64,000 nucleotides of DNA from Diplonema japonicum (GCA_964019335.1 OZ025717.1:372001-436000); one strand, 5' to 3'. Shown: positions 31,273-42,101, counted from the first letter of the stretch. Notes: a model not told the origin generated them from the sequence alone. A program made the numbers and translations.

Positions 31273-33744
31273 TCACACATCAAACACAATAGGTAACTTT
31301 TTACTTGTTTGACTACAGGACCCGTCCCCAGATAATGAAGAACCGAAAATCTTTTGACTAGGTGGCTCGAGAGGAGAGAAAGGTTCCAACGGAATAGGCA
31401 TCAAAGGCTGCTCGAGCACGTCATGACCTGATGCTGCTTCAGACCCCCAGAACGACGTCTTACGGGTGTTGATATTGATATCCGACGCCTCGGCAGTGGC
31501 CTTGGCAACCAAGAGTTTGCGGTACCCATCAGTCAGGTCGGCAAAGAACAAAACAGTGTCATAAACAGCCCGAACCAACGTCAGCATCAACGATGCCTCC
31601 AGGAACCCCAATGCAAGATTCTCCCACATCGCCTCATCGTAGTAAGGTGCTACAACAAACGAGGTCGTCGCGCATGCAAGCGATAGGCACAACGCAGCGC
31701 ACGTTAAGACCGTTAGATGCTGCAAGAACCCTGCCACAAAGCACCTTACGTATAACAGGGTACCTGTCTGTAGTAACATGATGGCCGTCATTCCGCCCGC
31801 TTTGAAAATGCAGCCCGTCCGCCCCAGCCTTGGCACCGCTGCGAGTATCGAGAGAGGAATCACATGTCCGAACTCTACTAAGTAGTGCTGGCCTCTTAGC
31901 CACGTTAGGTTTTCGAAGGATTCGAACAGCACGCCTCTGCCTTCCACATACCCTGGGTGTATAGATGCCCATGCTGCCCCGCCCAGGAAGTAGCTCTTCA
32001 AACGCGAGCCGCTTGCTTCCGGTCGCATCAACCTGCACTTCGTCGTGTCCGTGAAGCCGTACAGCGTGAGCACAACGACGAAGAGCACTACGGTTGCGAC
32101 GCCCAGCACGCCGTAGCCCACTGTGCGGCTGCTCCCGTTCAGCAGCAAGTGGAAAGCGCACTCCACGATGGAGGGCATCAGCAGCATCTGGAAGGGTGCA
32201 ACAAGCGACGGATACCTCACCGCGCTTGCCGCCTTCGTGGCGTCCCCGCCGTGAACCACTTTCATCACAGTGTAGGCCAAGAATAGCACAGCAGGTAACC
32301 CAGCGCACAAGATCGTGTTCCCCACCACACAGCCTGCCCAGTTGCTGTCGTCCACGGTGAACCCCAAGGGATGCATCACCCGCGGGAGGGGGTCGTCGTC
32401 AGATTCTGTGCACAGCACACCGCGTGCGATGCTCATGGAGCGCATCACAGACACCCCCGCGTTGGACCCGACGAGGCCGGCTACCGAAGAGACGCCGCCT
32501 GCCGTGTTGCCCAAGGTCTCTGTCCTCGATGACAAGGTAGGTGCCGAAGAGGAGTCATCTTGGGTCAAGGTCGCAGTTGGGTTTGCAGACACAAGCGGAG
32601 ATGGTGTTCCTGGAGCTGGTGTAGCAGGTGAAAGTGTGGGCGGTGAGAGCGTAGGCGGTGCCTGTGAAGGAGGGTATGGTGTAGGGGGACTTAAAGTGGG
32701 AGGACTCAAGGTAGGAGGGGTCAGTGTAGGAGGTGAGGGCGTAGGAGGTGACAAGGTCGGCGGGGCAAGGGTAGGTGCGATGGACACGTCAATGATGAAG
32801 ATCCTGTCCTCAAGTTCTGCCGCAAGGTACGCGATGCCGTTGTCGACAGTCACGTCAGAAGCTGTAATGTTGGTCCCGTCCATTGGGAGCCACGACGTGA
32901 GCAACACAGGGACGGGGATGGGCTGAGAGACGTCGAATATCTTCATCCCGTTCCTTTGATCGGCAACATACAGAGACTGCGTGCCCTCGTCGAGCCAGAG
33001 ACCCTCCGTTCCCATTGTCTCGGTGTTGGCCCCTACCAAAGTGGGGGATGTCCCAGACAGATTGAAGACCTCTATGCCTTGTGAGGAACGGTGGGTGATA
33101 AACGCAAACTCGTCCTTCACCCAGATGTGCTCGGGCGCGCCTGAAATGTTAAAAGTAGAAGAGGCCAGTGTGGGTGAGCTGAGGTCGATGATGTGCAGGG
33201 AGCCGTCTTGGGTTGTGAGGCCGTAGCCTGTATTGGACTTGATGAACAAATCGTCGAGGCGTGCGAGGCTGAGGACGTAACCTGGAACTGGGTTCGCATG
33301 GTCAACAATGTCCATGACTTCGATGCCACTAGCAGTGAAGACGTAGAGGCTTTGACCTTCTCTTCTCACGCCCATGGGCAAGCCCGTCAGGGAGGTTGTG
33401 GAGACAAGCTGTGGGGTTTCCCGTGTTGAAATGTCATAGATATTGAACGCATTGCCGACCCCCCCGTAGCCGACGAACATCCAGTCCCCGTCCACCAGCA
33501 CAGAGCTGAAGTAGAGACATGGCCGCTGGCACGGTACTTCCACCACCTTGACTGGGGTCGGCTGGCTTACGTTGTAGATAGTTACCTTACTAGTCGTTGT
33601 TGTGTACAGATATTCATCTTGTTTCTGGAGCGCATGTGCCTCAGTCGGGGATATCTCGCTGATTTCAACAGGGTTTGCAAAGGATCCGCCAACGCCGTGC
33701 AGCGTAGGGAGCAAAAGGAGCACAGCATACACATGCATATTCAT
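31273..33744 (-). CDS. LVIVD beta-propeller membrane protein
   Basis: 823 residues. Signal peptide MNMHVYAVLLLLPTLHGVGG. Residues about 25-325 carry repeated LVIVD-like blades (VTIYNVSQPTPVKVVE, FNIYDISTRETPQLV, IEVMDIVDHANPVPG, LHIIDLSSPTL, IEVFNLSGTSPTLV, MKIFDVSQPIPVPVL, IFIIDVSIAPTL), an extracellular propeller. A Pro/Thr/Ser-rich stalk with (PPTLS)n repeats follows at about 330-390, encoded by a minisatellite at about 32600-32780. The C-terminal half has some ten hydrophobic segments, then a cytosolic tail. Similar propeller-stalk-multipass proteins occur in large protist families. A surface receptor or adhesion role is inferred. Confidence 0.8.
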   Translation of the reverse strand: MNMHVYAVLLLLPTLHGVGGSFANPVEISEISPTEAHALQKQDEYLYTTTTSKVTIYNVSQPTPVKVVEVPCQRPCLYFSSVLVDGDWMFVGYGGVGNAFNIYDISTRETPQLVSTTSLTGLPMGVRREGQSLYVFTASGIEVMDIVDHANPVPGYVLSLARLDDLFIKSNTGYGLTTQDGSLHIIDLSSPTLASSTFNISGAPEHIWVKDEFAFITHRSSQGIEVFNLSGTSPTLVGANTETMGTEGLWLDEGTQSLYVADQRNGMKIFDVSQPIPVPVLLTSWLPMDGTNITASDVTVDNGIAYLAAELEDRIFIIDVSIAPTLAPPTLSPPTPSPPTLTPPTLSPPTLSPPTPYPPSQAPPTLSPPTLSPATPAPGTPSPLVSANPTATLTQDDSSSAPTLSSRTETLGNTAGGVSSVAGLVGSNAGVSVMRSMSIARGVLCTESDDDPLPRVMHPLGFTVDDSNWAGCVVGNTILCAGLPAVLFLAYTVMKVVHGGDATKAASAVRYPSLVAPFQMLLMPSIVECAFHLLLNGSSRTVGYGVLGVATVVLFVVVLTLYGFTDTTKCRLMRPEASGSRLKSYFLGGAAWASIHPGYVEGRGVLFESFENLTWLRGQHYLVEFGHVIPLSILAAVPRLGRTGCIFKAGGMTAIMLLQTGTLLYVRCFVAGFLQHLTVLTCAALCLSLACATTSFVVAPYYDEAMWENLALGFLEASLMLTLVRAVYDTVLFFADLTDGYRKLLVAKATAEASDININTRKTSFWGSEAASGHDVLEQPLMPIPLEPFSPLEPPSQKIFGSSLSGDGSCSQTSKKLPIVFDV

Positions 33745-34218
33745 TTCTTTTTTTTTCCCCTCTCAAATCACATGAGCATTTTTTTTTTTTAATTTATTTT
33801 CTTTATCTGTGTGTTCCCTTTTTTTTTATTTGCTGTTTTTTTTTGTTTTATTCTTCCAACCTGGAGAGAAATGAAAACAACTGAACTGAAGGAGGTGAGA
33901 AAAAAAATAAATGAATGGGGGGGGTCAAGACAGCGGGAGCTGGGACAGTTCTGATGAGGAAGAAGTGCTCTCTCTCTATGTGCGTGGTGCGTTGGGTTAG
34001 TTGAAACTATGCACACGTGGGAGGGCTGCAAAGAAGGGGTCACCCTCAGATGTTAAATGTTATTTTTAAATACTGTACTTTCCTTTTTTCCTCTGAAGGG
34101 GGGGGGGGGGGGGGGGGTTTAACCATTCCCCTCCTCAGCCCACACAATCCTCTTTCTTCTCTATGTTACCCCGCGTGCCCAACTTCCCCCCTTTTTTTAT
34201 TATCTTGGGGCCTTAGTC
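33745..34218. other. Spacer, no gene seen
   Basis: T-rich leader of the propeller gene, a G run of about 19 at 34099-34117 and the 3' UTR of eS30 copy A. Confidence 0.5.
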
Positions 34219-34413
34219 TTACCCGAGCTTACCAAGGGGCTGGGTGTTGGGCTTGTACACCTTACCTTCAGTGTGGTTCACGAACCTCTTGTTGTACTGA
34301 ATCCTCTTTTTAGCACGGCCGACAGACTTCTTCTTCTTCTCAGTCTTCTGAATCTTTGGTGTCTGGTTCTTCACCTTACCAGCACGTGCCAGGGAGCCGT
34401 GGACCTTTCCCAT
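34219..34413 (-). CDS. RPS30: 40S ribosomal protein eS30, copy A
   Basis: 64-residue small-subunit protein: [40 protein letters not shown] and a short C-terminal tail match eS30. It is encoded without the ubiquitin-like FUBI fusion seen in animals, as in many other eukaryotes. Identical in protein to copy B about 410 nt upstream in the transcription direction. No intron. Confidence 0.96.
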   Translation of the reverse strand: MGKVHGSLARAGKVKNQTPKIQKTEKKKKSVGRAKKRIQYNKRFVNHTEGKVYKPNTQPLGKLG

Positions 34414-34626
34414 TTTTTTTTAAATTAAAGGTACCTAACTGTCTAGTTTTATGTGTCTCATTTTTATTTGTCAGATACGAGGACAACCGGGGGGCGAAGA
34501 AAGGAAAAGGAATATCAACCTTTTTATGACAGAGCAACAGGGCAGCGAGACAGATGGTAACTAGGTAAAACAAAAACAAGCGCTAACACTCAAAAATAAA
34601 ATGATTGTTCCATTTGAACCTCAGTC

Positions 34627-34821
34627 TTACCCGAGCTTACCAAGGGGCTGGGTGTTGGGCTTGTACACCTTACCTTCAGTGTGGTTCACGAACCTCTTGT
34701 TGTACTGAATCCTCTTTTTAGCGCGGCCGACGGACTTCTTCTTCTTCTCAGTCTTCTGAATCTTCGGGGTCTGGTTCTTCACCTTACCGGCACGTGCCAG
34801 GGAGCCGTGGACCTTTCCCAT
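34627..34821 (-). CDS. RPS30: 40S ribosomal protein eS30, copy B
   Basis: Same 64-residue protein as copy A. The two coding sequences differ at five bases by my reading, all synonymous, while their leaders differ fully. This points to an old duplication kept alike by selection or gene conversion limited to the coding region. It lies directly downstream of the PEX11-like gene. Confidence 0.96.
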   Translation of the reverse strand: MGKVHGSLARAGKVKNQTPKIQKTEKKKKSVGRAKKRIQYNKRFVNHTEGKVYKPNTQPLGKLG

Positions 34822-34999
34822 TTTGTAGTGATTAGCTAAGGCCTGTTTAGGAGGGTAATAGATGACAAGGCCATTAGAAAGTAAATAAATAAAAGACATT
34901 TGCAACTCGAAAATGCATGCGAGACACAAGGGTTTAAAAAAAAAAACTCTGGAAAGAGAAGCAAGCGCGCCAGAGAGTCCTTCATGGGACAGCGTGGCT

Positions 35000-35909
35000 C
35001 TACTGCTTCTTGTCGGCGGCCTCTCTGCGTGAGCGGATGTCGTCGGCAAGGAGTTGCGATATCTGTGAGGGTGTTGGAGATAAGGTTGCATACCGAGATG
35101 CCTACAGCACCCAGTGCTGCGGCAGAGTCAACCCATGGGGGGAGCTTGTCTGCCCTGTCGGTCACTTGTGCCGCTCTAAATGTTGCAATAAAATCAAGCA
35201 GCGCACGTGTAGACATAGCAGGCGTCCTAGCGAGGTAGAAATCAGTTGCGTAGGCCGCCAGACATGCACGTCGCGCAAGCAGTCCCGCTCTCTGCCCTAC
35301 AGCAGATGACACGAACGAGTGTTTCGCGGCGAAGGCCACATTGTCTGCAGTCTGGAACGTCAATGTGCTGAGCGCCTTCACACGCGCAACGCGAGTCGTG
35401 CCGGAGTCAAACACCCTCGGCAGCGTCCGCAGGCCTTGCCCCAGGCACATCACACCCCTAGCCGTCGAAGCACCAGCAGCTACTTTCTCCAAACCCAACG
35501 CATTGTTCCCCGATACCTGCATCACGTTGGGCAGCGTCCTCGCCGTATTCTGGATCGCTTTACACAGCTTGTCGACCCCTTCTGTCTTACTGAGGGTCGA
35601 TATCACGGCGGGCAGGGTCTCCTTCGGCACCAGCCGTCTGGCACCCTCCAGGCCTGCCGCCACTGCCATCGAGGCCACAATATCATCCCCCGTACCCAAT
35701 CCCGCCACACCCCTCACTACCCACGATGTGGCGTCCCCGCTACAAGCGCCTCCTATCACCATGCTTGCTAGCCCGCTCAGTATCGGTTCCTCGCCAGCCA
35801 GACTCCCAATGACACCGCCTAACAGACCAGCTTTCAGCGCCTTGCTAGTGTCTCCTGAGCCCCAGCCTACCATGGCTGCCGAGAGAGCTGAGGTCGGGAC
35901 AGCCGCCAT
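35000..35909 (-). CDS. PEX11: PEX11-like peroxisome/glycosome membrane protein
   Basis: 292 residues from [17 protein letters not shown]. The C-terminal 200 residues match the PEX11 pattern: [57 protein letters not shown]...[20 protein letters not shown]11 drives peroxisome elongation and fission; in euglenozoans it sits in glycosomes. The N-terminal 90 residues are Gly/Ala-rich and unlike usual PEX11. A short GT-AG intron ends at acceptor 35063; donors GTATGC (31 nt, to 35093) or GTAGGC (43 nt, to 35105) both keep frame, giving the last exon [20 protein letters not shown] and stop. Without splicing the frame runs into poly-Phe sequence. Only 61 nt separate its ATG from the upstream gene's stop. 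Confidence 0.8.
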
Positions 35910-35951
35910 CTTACCTGCTCTGGGGTGTTGTATTTGGTAATGGAAGGCAAC

Positions 35952-35968
35952 CTGCAACAATAATGCAT
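35952..35968 (-). promoter_or_regulatory. Putative trans-splice acceptor for PEX11-like gene
   Basis: On the minus strand GCATTATTGTTGCAG lies between the upstream stop codon and the PEX11 ATG. In a 61-nt gap this AG is the natural leader-addition site. The spliced-leader mechanism is inferred. Confidence 0.4.
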
Positions 35969-35970
35969 TA

Positions 35971-37764
35971 CTACTTGCTACGGAAGTAGCCGAGAACTCG
36001 TTTGTAAAGCCAGCCGTTAGACTGGAGGATGTCGTCGAGGTGGTGCTGGATGGCATCGTGCGTCTTGAACTTCTGGTTCCACTCATGCGAGACGCGTGGG
36101 ATGGACACGCGTAGCGAGGTGCTGTTCTGGGTGGCGATGAGCCCGCACCGCGCGAACATGTCGTCAAGATCCGAGGGCGACAGGACATCGACGAGATCCG
36201 TCAGCGGGTAGACTGCCTTGAAGTCGCTATCGTCGGTGGTCGTCAAGAAGTGGGAGTAAGCAGAGTAGAGGAGCTCGGACGCAAAGGTTTTTACACCCGC
36301 AATCATGTCCTGTACAAAGGTGAGAGTGCCTTCGTCGTCGAGGACGGAGGAGGCGCGCCTCGAGAGGCTTTCTGCATCATGGAGCGTCTCTGCTCCATCT
36401 ATGTTACTAGCATCATCTCCGTGCAACAGGGGCGGGGGGAGGGATGTTTTACTGACGGGAAAAGGCATCGACCGGGGCGCGTGCAGCATAGGCAATGAGA
36501 CCTTTTTAGCAGGGTCGAAATCATAGTCTTCCATGTTCAGGAGTCTGCCCTTCTTGACGGACTTGAAGATTCCGATATGGGCGGGATCTCGTGTGGTTTT
36601 TTCTGGGCGTGGAAGGTTGGCCCCCGTGGGTGCAGGTACAGGACAGCTGCAGAAGACCTGTTCCGGGACATCGAAGGATACCCCGCGCCACCACCTGCGT
36701 TTCAAGACCTGGCTGGAGTCGTGTTTCTCGGGCACCACGCTGGAGTCGTTAAGGACAGCACGGTTTTTTTCTCGCATGTACCTTCTCCAGACGCCGGAAA
36801 GGGGCGCAATGTCTGTCACAGCCTCCTTACGGGGCGGGTTCTTGATATTCGGCAGCCTACGTGAAGCAACGGACTGTCGGTACTGTTCGTCGGCAATGCG
36901 TTCCTTCTCCTCTTCCATGTGCTTGTCGTACGACTGGAACTTCACCGACAAGTTGAGAGGCGTATCTGCACCATGGTAATCGTGGAGCCCAGAGTCCGTC
37001 TGCACCCTCATGGACAGGGAGTAGAGCAGACGAAGGCTGTCGTGTGTGTCAACTTTGAAGAGCAGCACCATTCCCACCACTCGCACATGCTCCACAAGAA
37101 ACAAATGGTGCACGATGTGGCTGCACACCACACGGATGGCTGCCACCTGTGGTGACGTAACTACTACCTGGTTGCCAAGGCTGGGTTCTTCAACAGTCGC
37201 AGCACGTTCAAAAGGCGATTTGTTGCACTGATTGATCGGGGTGGCATTGCGCCATCCTTCGGCGATGGTGACACGCTGCGACCAGACAGCCTTAATGGTG
37301 CAGTTGTTGGTGCCTTTTGGAGGCGCGAATTTTTGGAGAATACCCTTCGGTTTCTGCCCCGGAGCGGAGAGGAACTCACGTAAACCTTTTTTAGTGAAGT
37401 ATTGAACAAGACGTCCGCCTTGTCCTGGATCGCTTACGTCCTTCTTCTGGCTGGAGATGAAGGTTGCTGCGATATCGTTGTCGTGCTTGGCGTTCTTGGT
37501 GAAGATGTCATAGATCTCGCAGTTGGAGACATCCCGTGCAAGCTTTCGCTTAACTTGCAGGTTCGGCCCGTCGTGTGACTTCACGGAACTAAACCACGCC
37601 TTAGCGAAGCCTTGCTCGAACAATACTGTTGAGGGTATGTTCACCCTTGCGCTCTCTAGCTGCGCCCCTTGGCCTCCTCCCCTGAAATGCTCCTTTGCAA
37701 GGCAGTAGTACAAATGAGAACTCGCACCATCAAAGTCAAGTGAGTGAGTCGAGCCCAAAGGCAT
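35971..37764 (-). CDS. Hypothetical conserved-looking protein, 597 aa
   Basis: Not recognised. Single exon; the start at MPLGSTHSLDFDG is preceded by a TATAG acceptor-like site six bases upstream. Residues about 10-260 look globular with alternating strands and helices (LYYCLAKEHF, NIPSTVLFEQGFAKAWFSSV, LVQYFTKKGLREFL, VVCSHIVHHLFLVEHVRVVGMVLLFKVD). The middle is basic and disordered (RRLPNIKNPPRKEAV, KRRWWRGVSFDVPEQ). The C-terminal 120 residues are helical (LTDLVDVLSPSDLDDMFARCG, AIQHHLDDILQSNGWLYKRVL). No signal peptide or membrane segment. Flagellar or cytoskeletal function would be a guess. Confidence 0.75.
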   Translation of the reverse strand: MPLGSTHSLDFDGASSHLYYCLAKEHFRGGGQGAQLESARVNIPSTVLFEQGFAKAWFSSVKSHDGPNLQVKRKLARDVSNCEIYDIFTKNAKHDNDIAATFISSQKKDVSDPGQGGRLVQYFTKKGLREFLSAPGQKPKGILQKFAPPKGTNNCTIKAVWSQRVTIAEGWRNATPINQCNKSPFERAATVEEPSLGNQVVVTSPQVAAIRVVCSHIVHHLFLVEHVRVVGMVLLFKVDTHDSLRLLYSLSMRVQTDSGLHDYHGADTPLNLSVKFQSYDKHMEEEKERIADEQYRQSVASRRLPNIKNPPRKEAVTDIAPLSGVWRRYMREKNRAVLNDSSVVPEKHDSSQVLKRRWWRGVSFDVPEQVFCSCPVPAPTGANLPRPEKTTRDPAHIGIFKSVKKGRLLNMEDYDFDPAKKVSLPMLHAPRSMPFPVSKTSLPPPLLHGDDASNIDGAETLHDAESLSRRASSVLDDEGTLTFVQDMIAGVKTFASELLYSAYSHFLTTTDDSDFKAVYPLTDLVDVLSPSDLDDMFARCGLIATQNSTSLRVSIPRVSHEWNQKFKTHDAIQHHLDDILQSNGWLYKRVLGYFRSK

Positions 37765-38459
37765 CTACCTATAAGACGTTGCAAACGGTAAGAAATAAAT
37801 AAATAGGGATGCGTGGACGGGTTTGGAAGCAAAAAAAAAAGGCTTTTTTTTTTTTTTTTTTTCAGCGGCACGGGAGGAACAAGGAAAAAAAAGAAGAGGG
37901 AAGGGGAAGAAAAAGGAAATTCTAATACATAAAGAAGATAAGTGAGTGGAAGAACAGACATGTTGGCTGGTTTGCCTGTGCAGTCCTCTGCTCGTGTGTG
38001 GTCTTTTTTATTTGTTTTTTTGGGGGGGTAGATAAATAATAGGGCTTTCTCTCGCACCGTCACGGTTGTGAGAGGAAGAGGGAAGGAAGAAGAGTGAAAA
38101 CAATATCTAATTTAAAAAAAACAGAAAATGTGAGTGTGGACAAGGGATGAGGGGACGGCCAAGTACAATAAAAAAAAAGAATATGGAGAAAACATGAAGG
38201 AAAAAAAAGAAGCGGCGTGCGGACAAGGAAAAACAGAAGAAAAAAAAAAAAGACAAGTCCCGTTTACTTAAAGAGAAACTTAAAAAATATTTCAAAAAAA
38301 AAAACCGCTTTTTTTTTTTTTTTTTCTTCATGCATTATAAAACAAAGCTTTTAAGATTCGAGAGGAAGAGAAAAAGGAATAACACGGGCGATTAACAATG
38401 GGGAGGGAAGAGTATCTATTTAAAAAAAAAAAATCCTTGTTGTTTTTCTTCTTCAGCGT
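37765..38459. other. Spacer; acceptor-like site then homopolymers
   Basis: The first 30 nt hold the TATAG acceptor-like site (AG at 37769-37770) of the upstream gene's leader. The rest is A/T runs with no supported gene. Confidence 0.5.
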
Positions 38460-40706
38460 CTATTTGTCGGGGAGGAGGGGCCTGAGGTGGTTCACGATCT
38501 GGAACCTCTTCCTTAGGGTGTCCTTGAGAGAGTCGCTCTTGGTGGCTGCACGATCGGGGTGAAGCTTGGTAAGGAGTTTTTTAGCACGGTCACGGGCACC
38601 AGAGGAGCCCATCGGGAGGTCGATAATGACCCATGCTTCGAAGACTGTGATGGAAGACAAGTTGCTGGAGAGGGAGTTGATGGCCTTGTCATCAACGTTC
38701 TCAATGCCGTACTTCTTCACCATGGCAAGGGCTTCCTTCACTTCCTCTTTCAGCCCGCTCCTGAAGAGCGACGAAGGGGGTGGCGTGGGGCCGGTGCCCG
38801 CACCACCACTAGCCGATCCTGATCCTCCGTACCTCGAGTACTGGGGTGGCACACCCGACCCGGTCCCGCTCCTGAAGTACCCCGCCCCTGTGCCTGCATT
38901 GGGGAAGGTGTACTCGCTGCGCGACCTCTTCTGCTCGTACTCGGGCATCATCCTCTGGATCTGCTTCAACAGCCTCTTGTTCTCCTCTTCCATGCGCTGT
39001 GCCTTCATGCGCTCCAGATCCAGCCTGTGCCTCATTCTGGCAGTGTCCTCGCGTACCCTCTCGTTCTCAGACCTCATTCTTGTCATGTCCACCCTGCACT
39101 GTTCCAGGTTGGCCGATGCACGCTGTGCCCTCATGTTAGCAGTCTGTGTCTGTAGCTTGTACTCCGCCTCGCGAAGTGCGAAGAGCCTGCGGGCTTCGGA
39201 CAGCTCGTTGGTCGAGATGTTCACATGGCGTCTGATCTCAGCCTCACGCACCTGGAAACTGTGTTTCTCGGATGCCTGCTTGGCCTGGAGGTCCTTGATG
39301 TAGTTCTGGTACTTCTGGTCCCTCGTGTGCAGGATATTGTTGGTGTCCTTGAGCTTTTGGTTCACCCTGTGCACTTCCTCCTCGAGCTGCGACCTTCTCA
39401 AGCGCTCCGCATGCAGGTTCTCCACAAGAGCCGTCTGCACCTCCTGGTGCTTGGAAATCTCGTTTATAATGCCGTCCCTCTGTCTCTCCGTCTTCTCCAG
39501 CACACGCGAGAGCTGCACGGCTACCTGTGCAACAGCCTCAAATCTGGCCTCTTGTCTCACCGCAGGCTTGGGAACGTGCTCCCTCCTCTTCTTGTTCTGG
39601 TGCTCGTTCTTCCAGCACGTCTCACACAAGGTCTCGTCGCAATCCGCGCAGTACATAAACTTTGTGTCCTCGGAACTCCCCTCGCAGACGGTGCACCCGG
39701 TAGCGACGGGGGGGAAGGAGTTCACAAACCTCTTGACATCTTCGTTGAAGGACTCCTCCGTGTCCACGGGCGGGGGCGACATGTACCTCTCGTACTCGGG
39801 TGAAGGTTCGCAGCGCACGTCGACCTCCAGCCTCACGGTCTGCCTCCTCTTCCAGATCTGGATGCCAGGCGTCCTCCCGATGTCGATGTCCTCTGGCTCG
39901 CACGACTCCTTCGACGCCTCGGGGATGTCGTCGTCACGTTCCGTTTCGATGCTGTGGCGGCGAATGCTGGGCTCGCTCTCACTCTCGATTTCGACCTCCT
40001 CCCAGTTAGGTGTCACCTTAGGGTCGTTGGAGTTCTGCGTGGAGGCAACCTCAGTCGGCTCCTCAAGAGACACACCAGGTGTGGAGGATCTGTAAGAGGG
40101 CGAAGACGGTGTGTCGTCCTCATCACATTGACGCACGTAACGTTGGAGAACAACAGGGGCCTCGGGCCGAAGCTCAAACTTTTTCGTCATTTCCTTGACA
40201 TGGCTGCCTTCGGGGAGCACGGCTTTGATGAGATCAGCGATGTCCTTATGGTTGCCCCACTTCAGGGCATGGTCAACGGCAGTCATGTTGTTACGGTCAA
40301 TGATAGTGGCGTCGGCCTTGTGGTCGAGGAGAGTGGACACGATGGACTTGTGGCCTTGGTGCGCGGCGGCCATGAGGGCGGTTTCACCGTCAATGTCAAT
40401 TGCGTTTAAATTAACGTTGTTGTTGACGAGGAAGGAGGCAAACCGCCCCTCCCCTTGCCAGCAGGAGTGGAACAGGGCGTTCTGCCCGTCGACATCCTGG
40501 GCTTCCTTATCCACTCCGAGTTCTAAGAGGAGCTCTCCTACCTTAACGTGTCCTAGCCATGCCGCCCACATCAAGGCCGTGAACCCATGCTCGTCGCTTT
40601 GGTTCAGCAACTTCACATCCACGCCTTCAATCATTTCGGTGTCGCACCTCTTGACGGCATCGTGAAAGTCTGCCACATTCTCAGGGTATGCGCAGCTTTG
40701 TGTCAT
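38460..40706 (-). CDS. Ankyrin / B-box zinc finger / coiled-coil / J-domain protein
   Basis: 748 residues, single exon. Four ankyrin repeats at about 36-160 (HGFTALMWAAWLGHVKVGELL, GETALMAAAHQGHKSIVSTLL). A B-box-type zinc finger at about 338-378 (CTVCEGSS...CADCDETLCETCW...HQNKKRREHVP). A long coiled coil at about 390-605. A Gly/Ser/Pro linker, then a C-terminal auxilin-like J domain with LLTKLHPDRA (HPD at about 716) preceded by FEAWVIIDLPMGSSGARDRAKK. The HPD motif predicts stimulation of an Hsp70. Ankyrin and B-box regions would select the client or site. This domain order is unusual; the ends are clear from the leader and stop. Confidence 0.88.
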   Translation of the reverse strand: MTQSCAYPENVADFHDAVKRCDTEMIEGVDVKLLNQSDEHGFTALMWAAWLGHVKVGELLLELGVDKEAQDVDGQNALFHSCWQGEGRFASFLVNNNVNLNAIDIDGETALMAAAHQGHKSIVSTLLDHKADATIIDRNNMTAVDHALKWGNHKDIADLIKAVLPEGSHVKEMTKKFELRPEAPVVLQRYVRQCDEDDTPSSPSYRSSTPGVSLEEPTEVASTQNSNDPKVTPNWEEVEIESESEPSIRRHSIETERDDDIPEASKESCEPEDIDIGRTPGIQIWKRRQTVRLEVDVRCEPSPEYERYMSPPPVDTEESFNEDVKRFVNSFPPVATGCTVCEGSSEDTKFMYCADCDETLCETCWKNEHQNKKRREHVPKPAVRQEARFEAVAQVAVQLSRVLEKTERQRDGIINEISKHQEVQTALVENLHAERLRRSQLEEEVHRVNQKLKDTNNILHTRDQKYQNYIKDLQAKQASEKHSFQVREAEIRRHVNISTNELSEARRLFALREAEYKLQTQTANMRAQRASANLEQCRVDMTRMRSENERVREDTARMRHRLDLERMKAQRMEEENKRLLKQIQRMMPEYEQKRSRSEYTFPNAGTGAGYFRSGTGSGVPPQYSRYGGSGSASGGAGTGPTPPPSSLFRSGLKEEVKEALAMVKKYGIENVDDKAINSLSSNLSSITVFEAWVIIDLPMGSSGARDRAKKLLTKLHPDRAATKSDSLKDTLRKRFQIVNHLRPLLPDK

Positions 40707-42101
40707 TTTCTTTTTTTTTTTGTTCCTTTTTTTTGTTTCTTGTTTTTTTTGTGGTAGAAAAGTTAAAAAGAGAGAAAAAATAAAGTGGGGGGGGGAAAGA
40801 AGGGTGTGGGAGTGTGGGGGGAAAAAAAAAGGAGATGCGAAAAAAAAACAAAAAAAAGGAGGAAAAAAATTTATTTGTGAAATTATATTTGGAGGTGGAA
40901 TAGGGGGGGGGGGGGGGACAGGGTTTAAAAAGAGATAAAAATAAAAAAGGCAGGAATATTATTTCTTTTTTTTCTCACTATGGGGTGGTGGTGGTTTGGT
41001 GGCGGGATCGCTTTGTTTTTTCTCTATACCACAATAGAAGGGGAAAGGGAGGGCTCGCTCTTTTTTCTTTCTTTTTTTTTTTTTTTTTTTTTTTTTTTGC
41101 AGGGGGAGAAAAGGGATATTTTTAAAAAAAGAGCAAAGTTGTGTATGTAACCGTGTGGACTGTGAAAGGGGATGGAAAAAAAAAAAGAGTGAGAGAGAGA
41201 AAAAGAGAGAAAGAAAAGAGAGGAAGAAAGAGAGAAAAGAAAGAAATAAAGAAAAGGGTGAATTCTTTTTTTTTAAAAAGCTTCGCCTTCTTCTTCTTCT
41301 TTTTTGACTATTTACCTTCTCATGATCCCCCTTTCCCCCCCCCATTTTTTGTTGCTTTTTTTAGAGCTTCCTTTTATGAAACAAAAGCACAACTGTGAAG
41401 CTTGAAAACGTAATGCCTGGCTTTTGTTTAGGTACTTCGCTGCGGGGGGGGGGGGGGGGGGGGGCTCCTTATCCCCTTTCTTCCTTACTCATTACTTTCT
41501 TTGCAGGGGGAGGAAAGATAAATAGCAATTTTGTAAGCTGAGAGGGTGCGATAGGTATCCAATTTTTCTTCCACCTTCCTCCCCCCCCCCCTCTGGGGAC
41601 CTATTGCTGACACAAACGGAAATGTAAAATGTAAAAAAAAAAAAAAGAGAGAGAGAAAAAAAAAGGAACAAGGAGAGGGAACACAGAATAAAAAAAAAGG
41701 GGGTGAAGGGAAATATAAAAAAAAAGAAAGAAATAAAAAAAAAACTATTCCTGAGCATCTTGTTTTTTTTTTTTCATGTGGGTATTATAACCTGGCTGCA
41801 CAGAGAGTTGTTGCAACCCGTATTATAAACCCTTTTTTTTTCTCTTTTTTTTTTTGTTTTCACGAAAAAGATAGAATCATTGAATACTGTATCAATGTGC
41901 GCTACCTAAAAAAAAGGGGGGGGAAAAAAAACAATAAAAAAAACAAAAGCTGTGGACCATAGATATCACTATCTTGATTTGTTTCCCCCCTACTTTTTCC
42001 TTTTTAGGCCCCCCTTAAACTGAAAACAAAAAAAACTCGCGAAAAAAAGGGGGTATTGCTGTATTGCAGGATTTTTTTATAAATACAAAAAATAAAAATA
42101 A
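40707..42101. other. Homopolymer-rich spacer
   Basis: A, T and G runs, a GA-rich tract near 41190-41260 and G runs at 40907-40918 and 41443-41462. No gene. Confidence 0.6.
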
